Source: an uncultured Aquincola sp. (GTDB lineage Bacteria; Pseudomonadota; Gammaproteobacteria; Burkholderiales; Burkholderiaceae). From it: a stretch of DNA of 17,235 nt. Positions 1 to 6,011 of this stretch are shown here, piece by piece; within the stretch, counting starts at the first letter, position 1; each line of letters starts with the position of its first letter. The translations under genes and the position numbers were made by a program. A model generated the notes under the pieces. It had not been told where the DNA came from. It made no database searches and worked only from the letters and a program-made list of their open reading frames with translations. The stretch is taken from NCBI GenBank assembly GCA_937883885.1, contig CAKZXL010000071.1, positions 1-17,235 on the forward strand, written 5' to 3'.

Positions 1-1
1 C

Positions 2-463
2 AACCGACTCGGGCTGCAGGGGTTCGAGCACGTGGCGTTCGAGCCCATCCGCATGCTCGACGGGCGCGGGGCAGGGCACGAGTTCCGGTTTCGCACCCGG
101 CTGTTCGGGCAAGGGGTGGCGATCGACGCCTTTGAGCTGCGCGATGGCTGCCCGGCCGGGTATCGGTTTCAGGTGATCGGGGAGCCTGACGACGAGCCGC
201 TGGAACTACTGGGCAAGCTGATCGGCAAGATGCGCCGAGCATTGGCTCTCACGCATCTGGATGACACCGACCACGGGCTGCAGGTGAACGATGGCTTGGT
301 GCTGCGGGGGACCGTCGACAGCGATCCCGAGGAGGATCATCGTGTGCCGATGGTCATAGTCGATGGCCGTGAGATCTCCTGGGACGAACTTGGACGGATG
401 GTGGCGACCTTCGAGGGCTGGCAGTTCAGGCTGGAGTTTCGCGACCGGAGCGACGAGGTCTGA
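2..463 (+). CDS. Uncharacterised conserved protein, 3' part
   Basis: The reading frame is open from the window edge to a TGA at 461-463, so the gene begins upstream. A GTG at 32 is in frame, but residues before it (ending GLQGFEH) read as normal protein, so it is probably not the start. About 153 residues are visible. They are acidic and rich in beta-type segments, with no membrane segment and no cysteine cluster. Recurrent stretches are HEFRFRTRLFG, GVAIDAFELRDG, VPMVIVDGREISWDELG and FEGWQF. I recognise the general look of a widespread hypothetical family from accessory regions of beta- and gammaproteobacteria, but I cannot assign a function. It converges on the minus-strand toxin operon across a 244-bp gap, so it is not part of that operon. 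Confidence 0.7.
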   Translation, partial: NRLGLQGFEHVAFEPIRMLDGRGAGHEFRFRTRLFGQGVAIDAFELRDGCPAGYRFQVIGEPDDEPLELLGKLIGKMRRALALTHLDDTDHGLQVNDGLVLRGTVDSDPEEDHRVPMVIVDGREISWDELGRMVATFEGWQFRLEFRDRSDEV

Positions 464-517
464 CCGGGTCGATCGCGTGAGACCGCGTGGTCCGGCCTCC
501 CAGGGGCGCCCGAGACG

Positions 518-538
518 AAGCGCACCAATCTGCACGAA
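518..538. repeat. 21-bp direct repeat, copy 1
   Basis: This 21-bp word beginning AAGCGCACCAAT and ending CTGCACGAA recurs exactly at 603-623, 85 bp further on. It lies in the gap between two convergent genes. The flanks of the two copies differ. Confidence 0.8.
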
Positions 539-602
539 GAACCCGCAGCCATCGCAAGAGCCTGAATCGTAAGTGCTTGTCGTTCAACGGGTTCTCAGAG
601 CA

Positions 603-623
603 AAGCGCACCAATCTGCACGAA
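603..623. repeat. 21-bp direct repeat, copy 2
   Basis: Exact second copy of the word at 518-538, same orientation. The rest of the 464-707 gap holds no convincing gene. Confidence 0.8.
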
Positions 624-707
624 AAGTACGACTACCCCCCGCCGAAATCGGCCGTCGAATTCAGATGGTCAGCCGTTCCGTCGCCTGTGCGCACGCGCCC
701 CTGCGAT

Positions 708-1010
708 TCACGGCGTTTGCTGCGCCACGTGCTTGACGCGAAGGATCTCGACGGTGCGAGAGGTGTCGATCACCCGATAGACGGCGATGTAGTTGGCGTG
801 CAGCACGAGTTCGCGCACGTCGGCTGGCAGCCCGGGCCGGCCCTCATGGCCGAGCCTCGGGTGCTGGGCCAGCGGCTGGACTTTCTCGCGCAGCTTCTTG
901 CCGAAGGTGCGTGCACGGGTAGGACTGTCCTGGGCGATGTAGCGGACGATGCTGCGCAGGTCTTCCAGAGCCTTGGGGCGCCAGGCGATGCGGTAGTCGG
1001 CCCCAGGCAT
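708..1010 (-). CDS. ParE/RelE-family toxin
   Basis: A 100-residue protein of the type II toxin-antitoxin ParE group. The ATG at 1010 is chosen because it overlaps the TGA of the preceding gene by one base (TGATG) and gives the usual family length. Family hallmarks are visible: an N-terminal strand then YRIAWRPKALEDLRSIVRYIAQDSP (shown in part: KALEDLRSIVRYIAQ), a helix with KKLREKVQPLAQHPRLG, then a beta sheet with VRELVLHANYIAVYRV and VEILRVKH. Characterised ParE members inhibit DNA gyrase, while RelE members cleave ribosome-bound mRNA. The sequence looks more ParE-like because of the R-E-L and Y-R-V strands. It is the last gene of a three-gene operon whose first gene is antitoxin-like. The frame is intact, so the toxin could be functional. 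Confidence 0.88.
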   Translation of the reverse strand: MPGADYRIAWRPKALEDLRSIVRYIAQDSPTRARTFGKKLREKVQPLAQHPRLGHEGRPGLPADVRELVLHANYIAVYRVIDTSRTVEILRVKHVAQQTP

Positions 1011-1372
1011 CAGTCCCCGAGCTCCGGCCGCCACGTCCGCACGATGGCCTTGAACTCCGCCTCGTAGCCCAGGCTGTCGGGGTAGCGGTGAACGCGGCCG
1101 ATCAGGCCGAACACGGTCGTCATGTCGGCCACGATGTCGGTGTCCAGTGCCCACAGCGAGGTCAGGTCGAAGGCACCGCAGCTGCCTGTGTTCCACCAGG
1201 CCAGCAGAAAGTCCGCAACGACCCGGCTCTGCCCGGAGTCGCGCCTGGCATGCGCGAGCAGGCGCTCGAGCGCCGCCACTTCCTCGGAGGTGATCGCTGG
1301 AGGCGGCGCTTCAGCGGCGGCCAGCATCGCCTGCGCAATGACCTGATCGGGTTGGCGCGGCGTCGTGCTCAT
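1010..1372 (-). CDS. DUF7673-like protein between antitoxin and toxin
   Basis: A 120-residue soluble protein. The ATG at 1372 overlaps the stop of the upstream antitoxin gene by four bases (ATGA), and its own stop overlaps the toxin start by one base, so all three genes should be translationally coupled. It has a helical N-terminal half (VIAQAMLAAAEAPPPAI, EEVAALERLLAHARRD) followed by the block SGQSRVVADFLLAWWN, CGAFDLTSLWALD and a C-terminal segment DSLGYEAEFKAIVRTWRPEL. I associate these blocks with the uncharacterised DUF7673 family found in accessory DNA of Burkholderiales and Pseudomonas. The family name is from memory. No catalytic motif is apparent. Its place inside a toxin-antitoxin operon suggests a role as third component or modulator, but that is inference. 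Confidence 0.8.
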   Translation of the reverse strand: MSTTPRQPDQVIAQAMLAAAEAPPPAITSEEVAALERLLAHARRDSGQSRVVADFLLAWWNTGSCGAFDLTSLWALDTDIVADMTTVFGLIGRVHRYPDSLGYEAEFKAIVRTWRPELGD

Positions 1373-1836
1373 GCGCCTTTCCTTCGTGCGGAGCTGGCAC
1401 GCTGGAGTTCGATCGCATCGATCTCGGCGTCCATGGCCGCCATGACCTCGTCGTGCGGGACGCTCGGGCGCGGATCGTCCAGCGACTCCTGGATCTCGGC
1501 GGCGAGCCACCGGTTGTGGGCCGCGGCCTGGTGGGCCGTGCGCATCGCTTCGGCCTGGCCGGAGCGGCTGCGGCTCATGTCCTTCTCGTCGGGATTCCAG
1601 TCGGTGGCGTCGAGCTGCGCCACGGCGATGCCAACTTCGCGCAGCAGGATCATGGCCGAGGCCGGGTTGCCGAAGCGGCGCGGCTCGGTGCTGCGGGCCT
1701 TGGCCAGCACGGCATCCTGGCCGCTGCGGGTGGCGATGCGCAGCATGAAGGCGCCGCCCTGGCCCTTGAGCGTGACGCCGGCGACTCCGCCGGCGGCCGC
1801 GGTGGCGCGCAGTTGTTCCAGGGTCATGCTGTGCAT
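1369..1836 (-). CDS. PaaA2-like antitoxin with extra N-terminal domain
   Basis: About 155 residues, first gene of the toxin-antitoxin operon. The ATG at 1836 is preferred because GGTGGA lies a few bases upstream; an ATG at 1827 is the alternative. The C-terminal third (AHQAAAHNRWLAAEI, ESLDDPRPSVPHDEVMAAMD) matches the pattern of the short PaaA2/ParD-like antitoxins that pair with ParE2 toxins: an N-x-W-L helix, a DPRP turn, then PHDEVM and an acidic helix. The first 80 residues (TLKGQGGAFMLRIATRSG, KARSTEPRRFGNPASAMILL, EVGIAVAQLDATDWNP) form a separate globular domain absent from PaaA2 itself. This may supply DNA binding and autoregulation, the job done by the separate regulator PaaR2 in the paaR2-paaA2-parE2 operon. 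The domain assignment is inference. Confidence 0.75.
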   Translation of the reverse strand: MHSMTLEQLRATAAAGGVAGVTLKGQGGAFMLRIATRSGQDAVLAKARSTEPRRFGNPASAMILLREVGIAVAQLDATDWNPDEKDMSRSRSGQAEAMRTAHQAAAHNRWLAAEIQESLDDPRPSVPHDEVMAAMDAEIDAIELQRASSARRKGA

Positions 1837-1863
1837 AGGATCCACCGCATCAGAGATGGAATC

Positions 1864-1892
1864 ATTGTGCACGGTTGACAGAAGTCGTGCAA
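1864..1892 (-). promoter_or_regulatory. Possible sigma-70 promoter of the toxin-antitoxin operon
   Basis: On the minus strand TTGCAC (1892-1887) and CACAAT (1869-1864) are separated by 17 bp, 28 bp ahead of the ATG at 1836. The -35 match is poor (3/6) and the -10 is fair (4/6). TTGTGCACG and CGTGCAA form an imperfect inverted repeat over the same interval, which could be an operator for autoregulation. Confidence 0.35.
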
Positions 1893-2238
1893 CGACCGCC
1901 GGCCTAAGCGCGAGATTCAATGAGAGTGCGGAAGCACCGCGCCACCAGGGCGACAAGGTCCCTGGCCAAGCCAGCGCTGGCGGGAGCAGCGCTCATCTCG
2001 TATGCTTCTGGCGCGATTGTCGCCAAAACGTCTAATGGGCGACAAAAGAGGTTATGTAAAAAGGTTTGCGTCCCCTTTTGGTCTGTTGGCAGGGGTTTTT
2101 TGAGTTGACCGGTCGTCATGCTCACGTTTTGGCCGGGCTGGGGCCAGCAAGCCCGGCTGTCACCAGGCGTTCGGTTGTGCGCTTGGAGTATCGAAAGCTC
2201 CCCCGCGGCTGCACTGTTCTGCTGAAGGACTTCGAGCG
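1893..2238. other. Non-coding stretch between toxin-antitoxin operon and interrupted antitoxin-like gene
   Basis: No open frame here has convincing composition, start or family resemblance. The stretch holds a perfect dyad at 2017-2045 and a weak terminator-like hairpin at 2072-2101 (CCCCT and AGGGG arms followed by six T). If the gene ending at 2239 had a RES-type toxin partner downstream, it would have to lie here. I see none, not even as a remnant. Confidence 0.6.
2017..2045. repeat. Perfect dyad TTGTCGCC-N13-GGCGACAA
   Basis: Eight-base perfect arms at 2017-2024 and 2038-2045 flank a 13-base spacer. The centre-to-centre distance is about two helical turns, typical of a site for a dimeric DNA-binding protein. 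The 9-mer GATTGTCGC at its left edge recurs at 5910-5918 inside another N13 dyad ahead of the interrupted gene. Confidence 0.6.
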
Positions 2239-2630
2239 TCAAGTCGGTTGTAGGCCAAGGGCGTCCACAACATTGCGAGCGATCTGCTCAACGGAAGTGC
2301 TCGTCACCGCATCCACTGGCGTCTGGCCGGACAGACTTGCTTGGGGCTGGCTCAGCGCGCGATAGATCGTCCAGTCGTCTATGTCCCCTGCGGCCGCCAA
2401 GACGGTTTGGGTCAGCCGGCGTTTGACTCCATCGAGTTGCCAGTCAGGCAACCGTTGGCCTCGAGGTCCCACGTTAAGCGCCAGCAGGAGTCGGGCGTCG
2501 ATGTCTTTGTAGATCTGCTGTCTTGACTTGCCCGCCAACGCGGCGAAATGAGGAAGCGGCAGATTGGTTGGCTGCTTGAACGTGTCCAGCATGACTGCCC
2601 GACCACGCTGCACTTCTGTGGCGCCAGGCG
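2239..2630 (-). pseudogene. 3' part of Xre/MbcA/ParS-antitoxin-like gene interrupted by IS66
   Basis: This piece encodes the C-terminal 129 or so residues of a protein whose first 75 are encoded at 5662-5878. Removing the IS66 and one 8-bp duplication joins AETRW to TPGATEVQRG in frame, giving about 204 residues. A helix-turn-helix-like segment is visible (FAALAGKSRQQIYKDID, then LNVGPRGQRLPDWQLD). The C-terminus DDWTIYRALSQPQASL, GQTPVDAVT and a final helix resembles the toxin-binding domain of Xre/MbcA/ParS antitoxins, which neutralise RES-type NAD-degrading toxins. No RES gene is present nearby. An internal ATG at 2592 could still initiate a 117-residue product carrying both recognisable parts. 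The function is inferred from pattern only. Confidence 0.7.
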
Positions 2631-2638
2631 TCCAGCGC
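2631..2638. repeat. IS66 target-site duplication, left copy
   Basis: TCCAGCGC directly precedes the left inverted repeat and is repeated exactly at 5662-5669. Eight-base duplications are characteristic of IS66-family insertion. Confidence 0.95.
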
Positions 2639-2698
2639 GTAAGCGTGGCCTCACCACCGCATTGACCCAAGCTGCTTGAGTGCCGAGCATGCGTCCGC

Positions 2699-3106
2699 AT
2701 GGACGATAGCGGACACACACCGGTCTGGACGGGTCAGCGCATTGAGCGCACCAACGCAAGAGGCCGTCACAGATATCTGCCGGCGTTCAAGGCTTGGATC
2801 GTCGATCAGGCGCTGGTTCCCGGCACATCGCTTGCGGGTCTGGCCATGCGCCACCAAGTCAACGCCAACCAATTGCGCCGCTGGGTGACGCTGCGCCAGC
2901 GCCTGGGATCTGAAGCTGTACCTGCACCTGCACCCGCGCCGAAGCTGCTGCCCGTGGTGGTGACCGCACCACCGGTGACGAGCAGCGAGTCGAGCGCGCA
3001 CGCCATCGAGCTCGACGTTGCCGGCGTCGTCGTCAAGGTGCGCAGTGGCGTCGATCCGGCCGCCCTGCGCACCGTGATCATGGTGCTTCGCGGCATGCCG
3101 ACATGA
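2699..3106 (+). CDS. tnpA: IS66-family TnpA (helix-turn-helix accessory protein)
   Basis: A 135-residue first gene of the IS66 set. The N-terminal half has the expected helix-turn-helix pattern (RYLPAFKAWIVDQAL, TSLAGLAMRHQVNANQLRRW) followed by a proline-alanine-rich linker (PAPAPAPKLLPVVV). A short conserved C-terminal segment follows (IELDVAGVVVKVRSGVD, then LRTVIMVLRG). In IS66 elements TnpA is required for transposition together with TnpB and TnpC and probably contacts DNA. The stop overlaps the tnpB start by four bases (ATGA), so the two are translationally coupled. The ATG at 2699 is the first that keeps the helix-turn-helix intact. Confidence 0.9.
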   Translation: MDDSGHTPVWTGQRIERTNARGRHRYLPAFKAWIVDQALVPGTSLAGLAMRHQVNANQLRRWVTLRQRLGSEAVPAPAPAPKLLPVVVTAPPVTSSESSAHAIELDVAGVVVKVRSGVDPAALRTVIMVLRGMPT

Positions 3107-3450
3107 TCGGTCTGCCGGCCAACACCCGGGTGTGGATCGTGGCGGGCCACACCGACATGAGGAAGGGCTTCGATGGCCTGGCCGCGCTGGTCCAGACCGC
3201 GTTGGCGAACAACCCCTTTTGCGGCCACGTGTTCGTCTTCCGCGGCCGCCGCGGCGACATCGTCAAGGTGCTGTGGTTCGATGGGCAAGGCCTGATGCTG
3301 TTGGCCAAGCGACTCGAGCGCGGCCGCTTCGTCTGGCCGCAGGCCACCTCGGGCAGCGTGTCGCTGACGTCCGCTCAGCTGTCCATGCTGCTGGAAGGCA
3401 TTGACTGGCGCATGCCCGTGCGCACGCATGCGCCACAGCTGGCCGCTTGA
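3103..3450 (+). CDS. tnpB: IS66-family TnpB accessory protein
   Basis: A 115-residue protein with the highly recognisable TnpB (IS66 Orf2-like) sequence: WIVAGHTDMRKGFDGLAALVQ, then VFRGRRGDIVKVLWFDGQG, LLAKRLERGRFVWP and LSMLLEGIDWR. The length is normal for the family. It is needed for IS66 transposition, but its biochemical role is unknown. The start overlaps the tnpA stop, and tnpC begins 51 bp downstream. Confidence 0.95.
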   Translation: MIGLPANTRVWIVAGHTDMRKGFDGLAALVQTALANNPFCGHVFVFRGRRGDIVKVLWFDGQGLMLLAKRLERGRFVWPQATSGSVSLTSAQLSMLLEGIDWRMPVRTHAPQLAA

Positions 3451-3501
3451 CCGTCCTGCTCGGGAGTGATCCCGATGCCGTTGTGACGCGCTTGCGGCAC
3501 A

Positions 3502-5076
3502 GTGAGCACCGTGCCGCAGGACATCGACCCGATCAGCCAACTGCCCGATGATGCGCCGCTGCTCAAGCAGCAGCTTCGGATCAGCGCCAGCGAGGTGCAG
3601 CGGCTCAAGCTGATGGTCGACAAACTCACCGCGCAGCTCGCGCGTCGGCTGCGTGCGCAGTTCGGCAGCTCCAGCGAGCGGTTCGACGATGGTCAGGCCA
3701 GCCTGATCGAGCGCACGGCGCTGAGCGAGGCGCCCGTGCGCAAGCCCGCGGTGCCAGCGGCCAACGCGGCGACTCTCGACCGCAGCCTGCCGCCGCATCT
3801 GCCTCGCGAGCAGCACGAGGTACGTCCTGACGCCAGCCACGTCCATCACGATGCACTGGGCCAGCCCTGCGGCTGCACGGATTGCGGTGGCCGGCTGCGT
3901 GCCATCGGTGCCGACGTGTCGGAGCACCTGGAGTACGTGCCGGCCCGCTTCAAGGTCATCCGCACCGTGCGGCCCAAGTTGGCCTGCACGAAGTGCGAAG
4001 CGATCTTCCAGGCCGCCGCGCCCAGCCGGCCGATCGTGCGCGGCCTTGCTGGCCCGGCGCTGCTGGCGCATGTGATGGTGTCGAAGTTCTGCGACCACGC
4101 GCCGCTGTACCGCCAGAGCCGGATCTACGCCCGCGAGGGCGTCGAGATCGACCGCAGCACCATGGCCGGTTGGGTGGAACAGGTGCACCTGCTGCTGCAG
4201 CCGCTGGTCGCTGCGCTCGGTCGGCATGTGCTGGCCGCGGCCAAGGTCCATGCTGACGACACGCCGGTGAAGGTGCTGGCGCCCGGCGACGGCAAGACCC
4301 GCACCGGCCGGCTGTGGGTCTATGTGCGCGACGACCGGCCCGCGGCCGACACGGCGCCGCCCGCGGTCTGGTTCCGCTACTCGGCGGACCGCAAGGGCGA
4401 GCATCCCAGAGGCCACCTGCAGGGCTTCCGCGGCATCCTGCAGGCCGATGCCTATGGCGGGTGGAACGGGCTGTACGAGACGGGCCAGGCGACGGAGGCA
4501 GCCTGTTGGGCGCATGCGCGCCGACCCTGGTGGGACCTGTACGAGCAGCACCGCGACGACACCGGTCTCGCAGCGCAGGCACTGCGCCGCATCCAGGCGC
4601 TGTATGCCATCGAGGCCGACATCCGAGGCCAGTCGCCGGCGGCACGTCGAGCGCAACGCCAGGCGCGAGCGGGTCCGCTGCTCGAAGAGTTCCACCGATG
4701 GCTGCAGGACGTGCTGACGCAGGTGTCCACCAAGTCCGAACTTGCCAAGGCAGCGCGCTACAGCCTGGGCAGGTGGGCGGCGTTGACTCGTTACGTGAAC
4801 GACGGGCGCATCGAGATCGACAACTCGGCCGCCGAGCGCGCGTTGCGCGGCGTGGCGCTCGGGCGCGGCAACTTCCTCTTCATGGGCTCGAACGCCGGGG
4901 GCGAGCGTGCAGCGTCGCTGTACAGCCTGATCGAGACCGCCAAGCTGAACGGGCTGGATCCGCAAGCCTACCTGCGCGACGTGTTGCAGCGCATCGCCGA
5001 CCACCCGGTCAACCGCATCGACGAGCTGTTGCCTTGGTCAATGACGGCGCCGCCAGCGCAGCAGCGCGCAGCCTAA
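3502..5076 (+). CDS. tnpC: IS66-family transposase TnpC
   Basis: A 524-residue DDE transposase starting at GTG 3502. Domains in order are: an N-terminal leucine-rich coiled coil (LKQQLRISASEVQRLKLMV) with the QFGSSSERF signature; a zinc-binding segment (CGCTDCGG, later CTKCE); the central transposase domain with catalytic-type aspartates in VHADDTPVKV and LQADAYGG; and the E-bearing block EIDNSAAERALRGVALGRGN. The family's C-terminal tail follows (ASLYSLIETAKLNGLDP, AYLRDVLQRI). Nothing is missing, so the element may be active. The length is normal for TnpC. Confidence 0.96.
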   Translation: MSTVPQDIDPISQLPDDAPLLKQQLRISASEVQRLKLMVDKLTAQLARRLRAQFGSSSERFDDGQASLIERTALSEAPVRKPAVPAANAATLDRSLPPHLPREQHEVRPDASHVHHDALGQPCGCTDCGGRLRAIGADVSEHLEYVPARFKVIRTVRPKLACTKCEAIFQAAAPSRPIVRGLAGPALLAHVMVSKFCDHAPLYRQSRIYAREGVEIDRSTMAGWVEQVHLLLQPLVAALGRHVLAAAKVHADDTPVKVLAPGDGKTRTGRLWVYVRDDRPAADTAPPAVWFRYSADRKGEHPRGHLQGFRGILQADAYGGWNGLYETGQATEAACWAHARRPWWDLYEQHRDDTGLAAQALRRIQALYAIEADIRGQSPAARRAQRQARAGPLLEEFHRWLQDVLTQVSTKSELAKAARYSLGRWAALTRYVNDGRIEIDNSAAERALRGVALGRGNFLFMGSNAGGERAASLYSLIETAKLNGLDPQAYLRDVLQRIADHPVNRIDELLPWSMTAPPAQQRAA

Positions 5077-5102
5077 GACGGACTGCTGGCAACATCGCCG
5101 TC

Positions 5103-5624
5103 ATGGCAGACGACGACATCGCCGTGCGCATGATGGAGGCGCTCCAGGATGCCCCGAGCCTGCAGCTGTACCAGATGCGGGCCCTCATCGACGGGCTGCT
5201 GGCGCAGCCCAAACGCACGGTGGCCGCACGGGCGGCCTTGCACCTAGGCCAGGCGGTGCAGTTCATCGACCACCGCACCGGGCAGATGCGACGCGGCAAG
5301 CTCATCGCCCGCCACGACAACCAGGCCACGGTGTTGGAGGAGGACGTCCGCAGGACCTGGAAGATCCCCTATGTGGCCATCGAAGGCGCACCCCCTGCGC
5401 CTGGCTCAGGAGCCAAGCCGTACGAGCCACCGCCCGAGCCTGCCATGCAGAGGGGACAACGCGCCTTCCAGATCGGCGACAAGGTCACGTTCGATGATGC
5501 CAAGGGAACAGCCCAAGTAGGAATCGTCATGCGCATCAACCGCCGCACTGCCACGCTCGAGGCGATGGACGGCCGTACCTGGCGAGTCGACTTCCAACTG
5601 CTTCGCCACGTCGTCGAGGTGTAG
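5103..5624 (+). CDS. Fourth IS66 gene: accessory protein with two SH3/KOW-like repeats
   Basis: A 173-residue protein starting at ATG 5103, 27 bp after tnpC and still inside the IS. The N-terminus is helical (IAVRMMEALQDAPSLQLYQM, LIDGLLAQPKR). Two similar segments follow: one around LGQAVQFIDHRTGQMRRGKL, ARHDNQATVLEE, RRTWKIPYVAI, and one around IGDKVTFDDAKGTAQVGIV, RINRRTATLEAMDGRTWRV, FQLLRHV. Each reads G-x-x-V-x-F-x-D, then R-x-G-x-(I/L), then A-T-(V/L), then (T)W-(K/R)-(I/V), as in small SH3/KOW-type beta barrels that bind nucleic acid or protein. Similar fourth genes occur in some IS66 relatives. Function is unknown to me. Confidence 0.8.
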   Translation: MADDDIAVRMMEALQDAPSLQLYQMRALIDGLLAQPKRTVAARAALHLGQAVQFIDHRTGQMRRGKLIARHDNQATVLEEDVRRTWKIPYVAIEGAPPAPGSGAKPYEPPPEPAMQRGQRAFQIGDKVTFDDAKGTAQVGIVMRINRRTATLEAMDGRTWRVDFQLLRHVVEV

Positions 5625-5661
5625 CGTCACAGCGTCAAGAGGGTGCTGAGGCGACGCTTAC

Positions 5662-5669
5662 TCCAGCGC
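5662..5669. repeat. IS66 target-site duplication, right copy
   Basis: TCCAGCGC, identical to 2631-2638, immediately follows the right inverted repeat ending CGCTTAC. Confidence 0.95.
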
Positions 5670-5878
5670 GTCTCAGCCCGCAGGTGTGCCGCCTTGTTGC
5701 GAAGTGCTTGCCGCACCGCTTGATCGGCTGCTTCAATGGTTGCGCTCACACGCGCCTGCACAAAGGCTTCCAGCTGGTCGGCAAAAGCCTTGGGATCGCG
5801 AATGACCACTGGCCCTGCAAACTGGTGGACGTCTTGCTCGGTGACGCGCTGACGAACTTTCGACTCCTTGGCCACCAT
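5662..5878 (-). pseudogene. 5' part of the Xre/MbcA/ParS-antitoxin-like gene interrupted by IS66
   Basis: This piece encodes the first 72-75 residues of the split gene (MVAKESKVRQRVTEQDVHQF, then FADQLEAFVQARVSATIEAA, ending AETRW at the IS). It is helical and charged, with a likely coiled coil over the alanine- and glutamine-rich part. The ATG at 5878 is used; GTG at 5881 or TTG at 5887 are alternatives because GGAGG sits at 5891-5895 and fits those starts better. Translation as it stands runs through the IS end to a stop at 5627, adding about 11 foreign residues. Confidence 0.75.
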
Positions 5879-5902
5879 CACTCCCAAAGACCTCCATGGA
5901 CT

Positions 5903-5927
5903 TTGACAGGATTGTCGCTTTTGTCAA
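5903..5927 (-). promoter_or_regulatory. Dyad TTGACA-N13-TGTCAA ahead of the interrupted gene
   Basis: Perfect 6-bp arms at 5903-5908 and 5922-5927 flank a 13-base spacer, 25 bp upstream of the ATG at 5878. On the minus strand TTGACA is a perfect -35 hexamer, although no good -10 follows at 16-18 bp. The spacer contains GATTGTCGC, also seen at the dyad 2017-2045. A natural reading is an autoregulatory operator for the downstream DNA-binding protein. Confidence 0.4.
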
Positions 5928-6011
5928 CTTCGTCTCGCCTGTCACCCCCTACTCGCTGGTCCTGGAAAGCAGCACAGCGGCCGGCGTGTTGCCATTGCCG
6001 TCTCCGGAGGG

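Larger units (their letters stand above)
2639..5661 (+). mobile_element. Complete IS66-family insertion sequence (3,023 bp)
   Basis: The ends are inverted repeats opening GTAAGCGT: left 2639-2667 and right 5633-5661, matching at about 23 of 29 positions. Both ends are flanked by the identical octamer TCCAGCGC. Inside, all on the plus strand, are tnpA, tnpB, tnpC and a fourth accessory gene, each with an open frame. The perfect duplication and intact genes indicate a recent insertion. The element sits inside a minus-strand gene that it splits in two. Confidence 0.96.

Noticed and set aside
518..623. The 21-bp repeats as NtrC sites because of GCACCA and TGCAC
   Set aside because: The NtrC consensus needs GCACC and GGTGC arms in inverted orientation; here the second arm is TGCAC and no -24/-12 promoter follows.
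1088..2035. Plus-strand open frame of 315 codons opposite the toxin-antitoxin operon
   Set aside because: It covers three overlapping minus-strand genes with good family matches; its own sequence is serine- and arginine-rich noise.
2035..2063. Possible dif-like Xer site (ATGGGCGACAA, six bases, TTATGTAAAAA)
   Set aside because: The right arm resembles a XerD half-site at about 9 of 11 positions, but the left arm matches a XerC half-site poorly. The stretch is better explained by the GGCGACAA dyad.
2072..2101. Rho-independent terminator (CCCCT/AGGGG then six T)
   Set aside because: The stem is only five base pairs with a 14-base loop, and no plus-strand gene ends before it.
1904..2242. Minus-strand frame starting at TTG 2242 and overlapping the stop of the antitoxin-like gene, considered as a possible RES toxin
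   Set aside because: No RES-type residues or secondary-structure pattern, poor start codon, no ribosome-binding site, and low plausibility of composition.
2806..5004. Long minus-strand open frame (732 codons) across the IS66 genes
   Set aside because: It is the antisense of tnpA, tnpB and tnpC in GC-rich DNA and is rich in R, A, H and Q without any domain. The plus-strand genes match known families.
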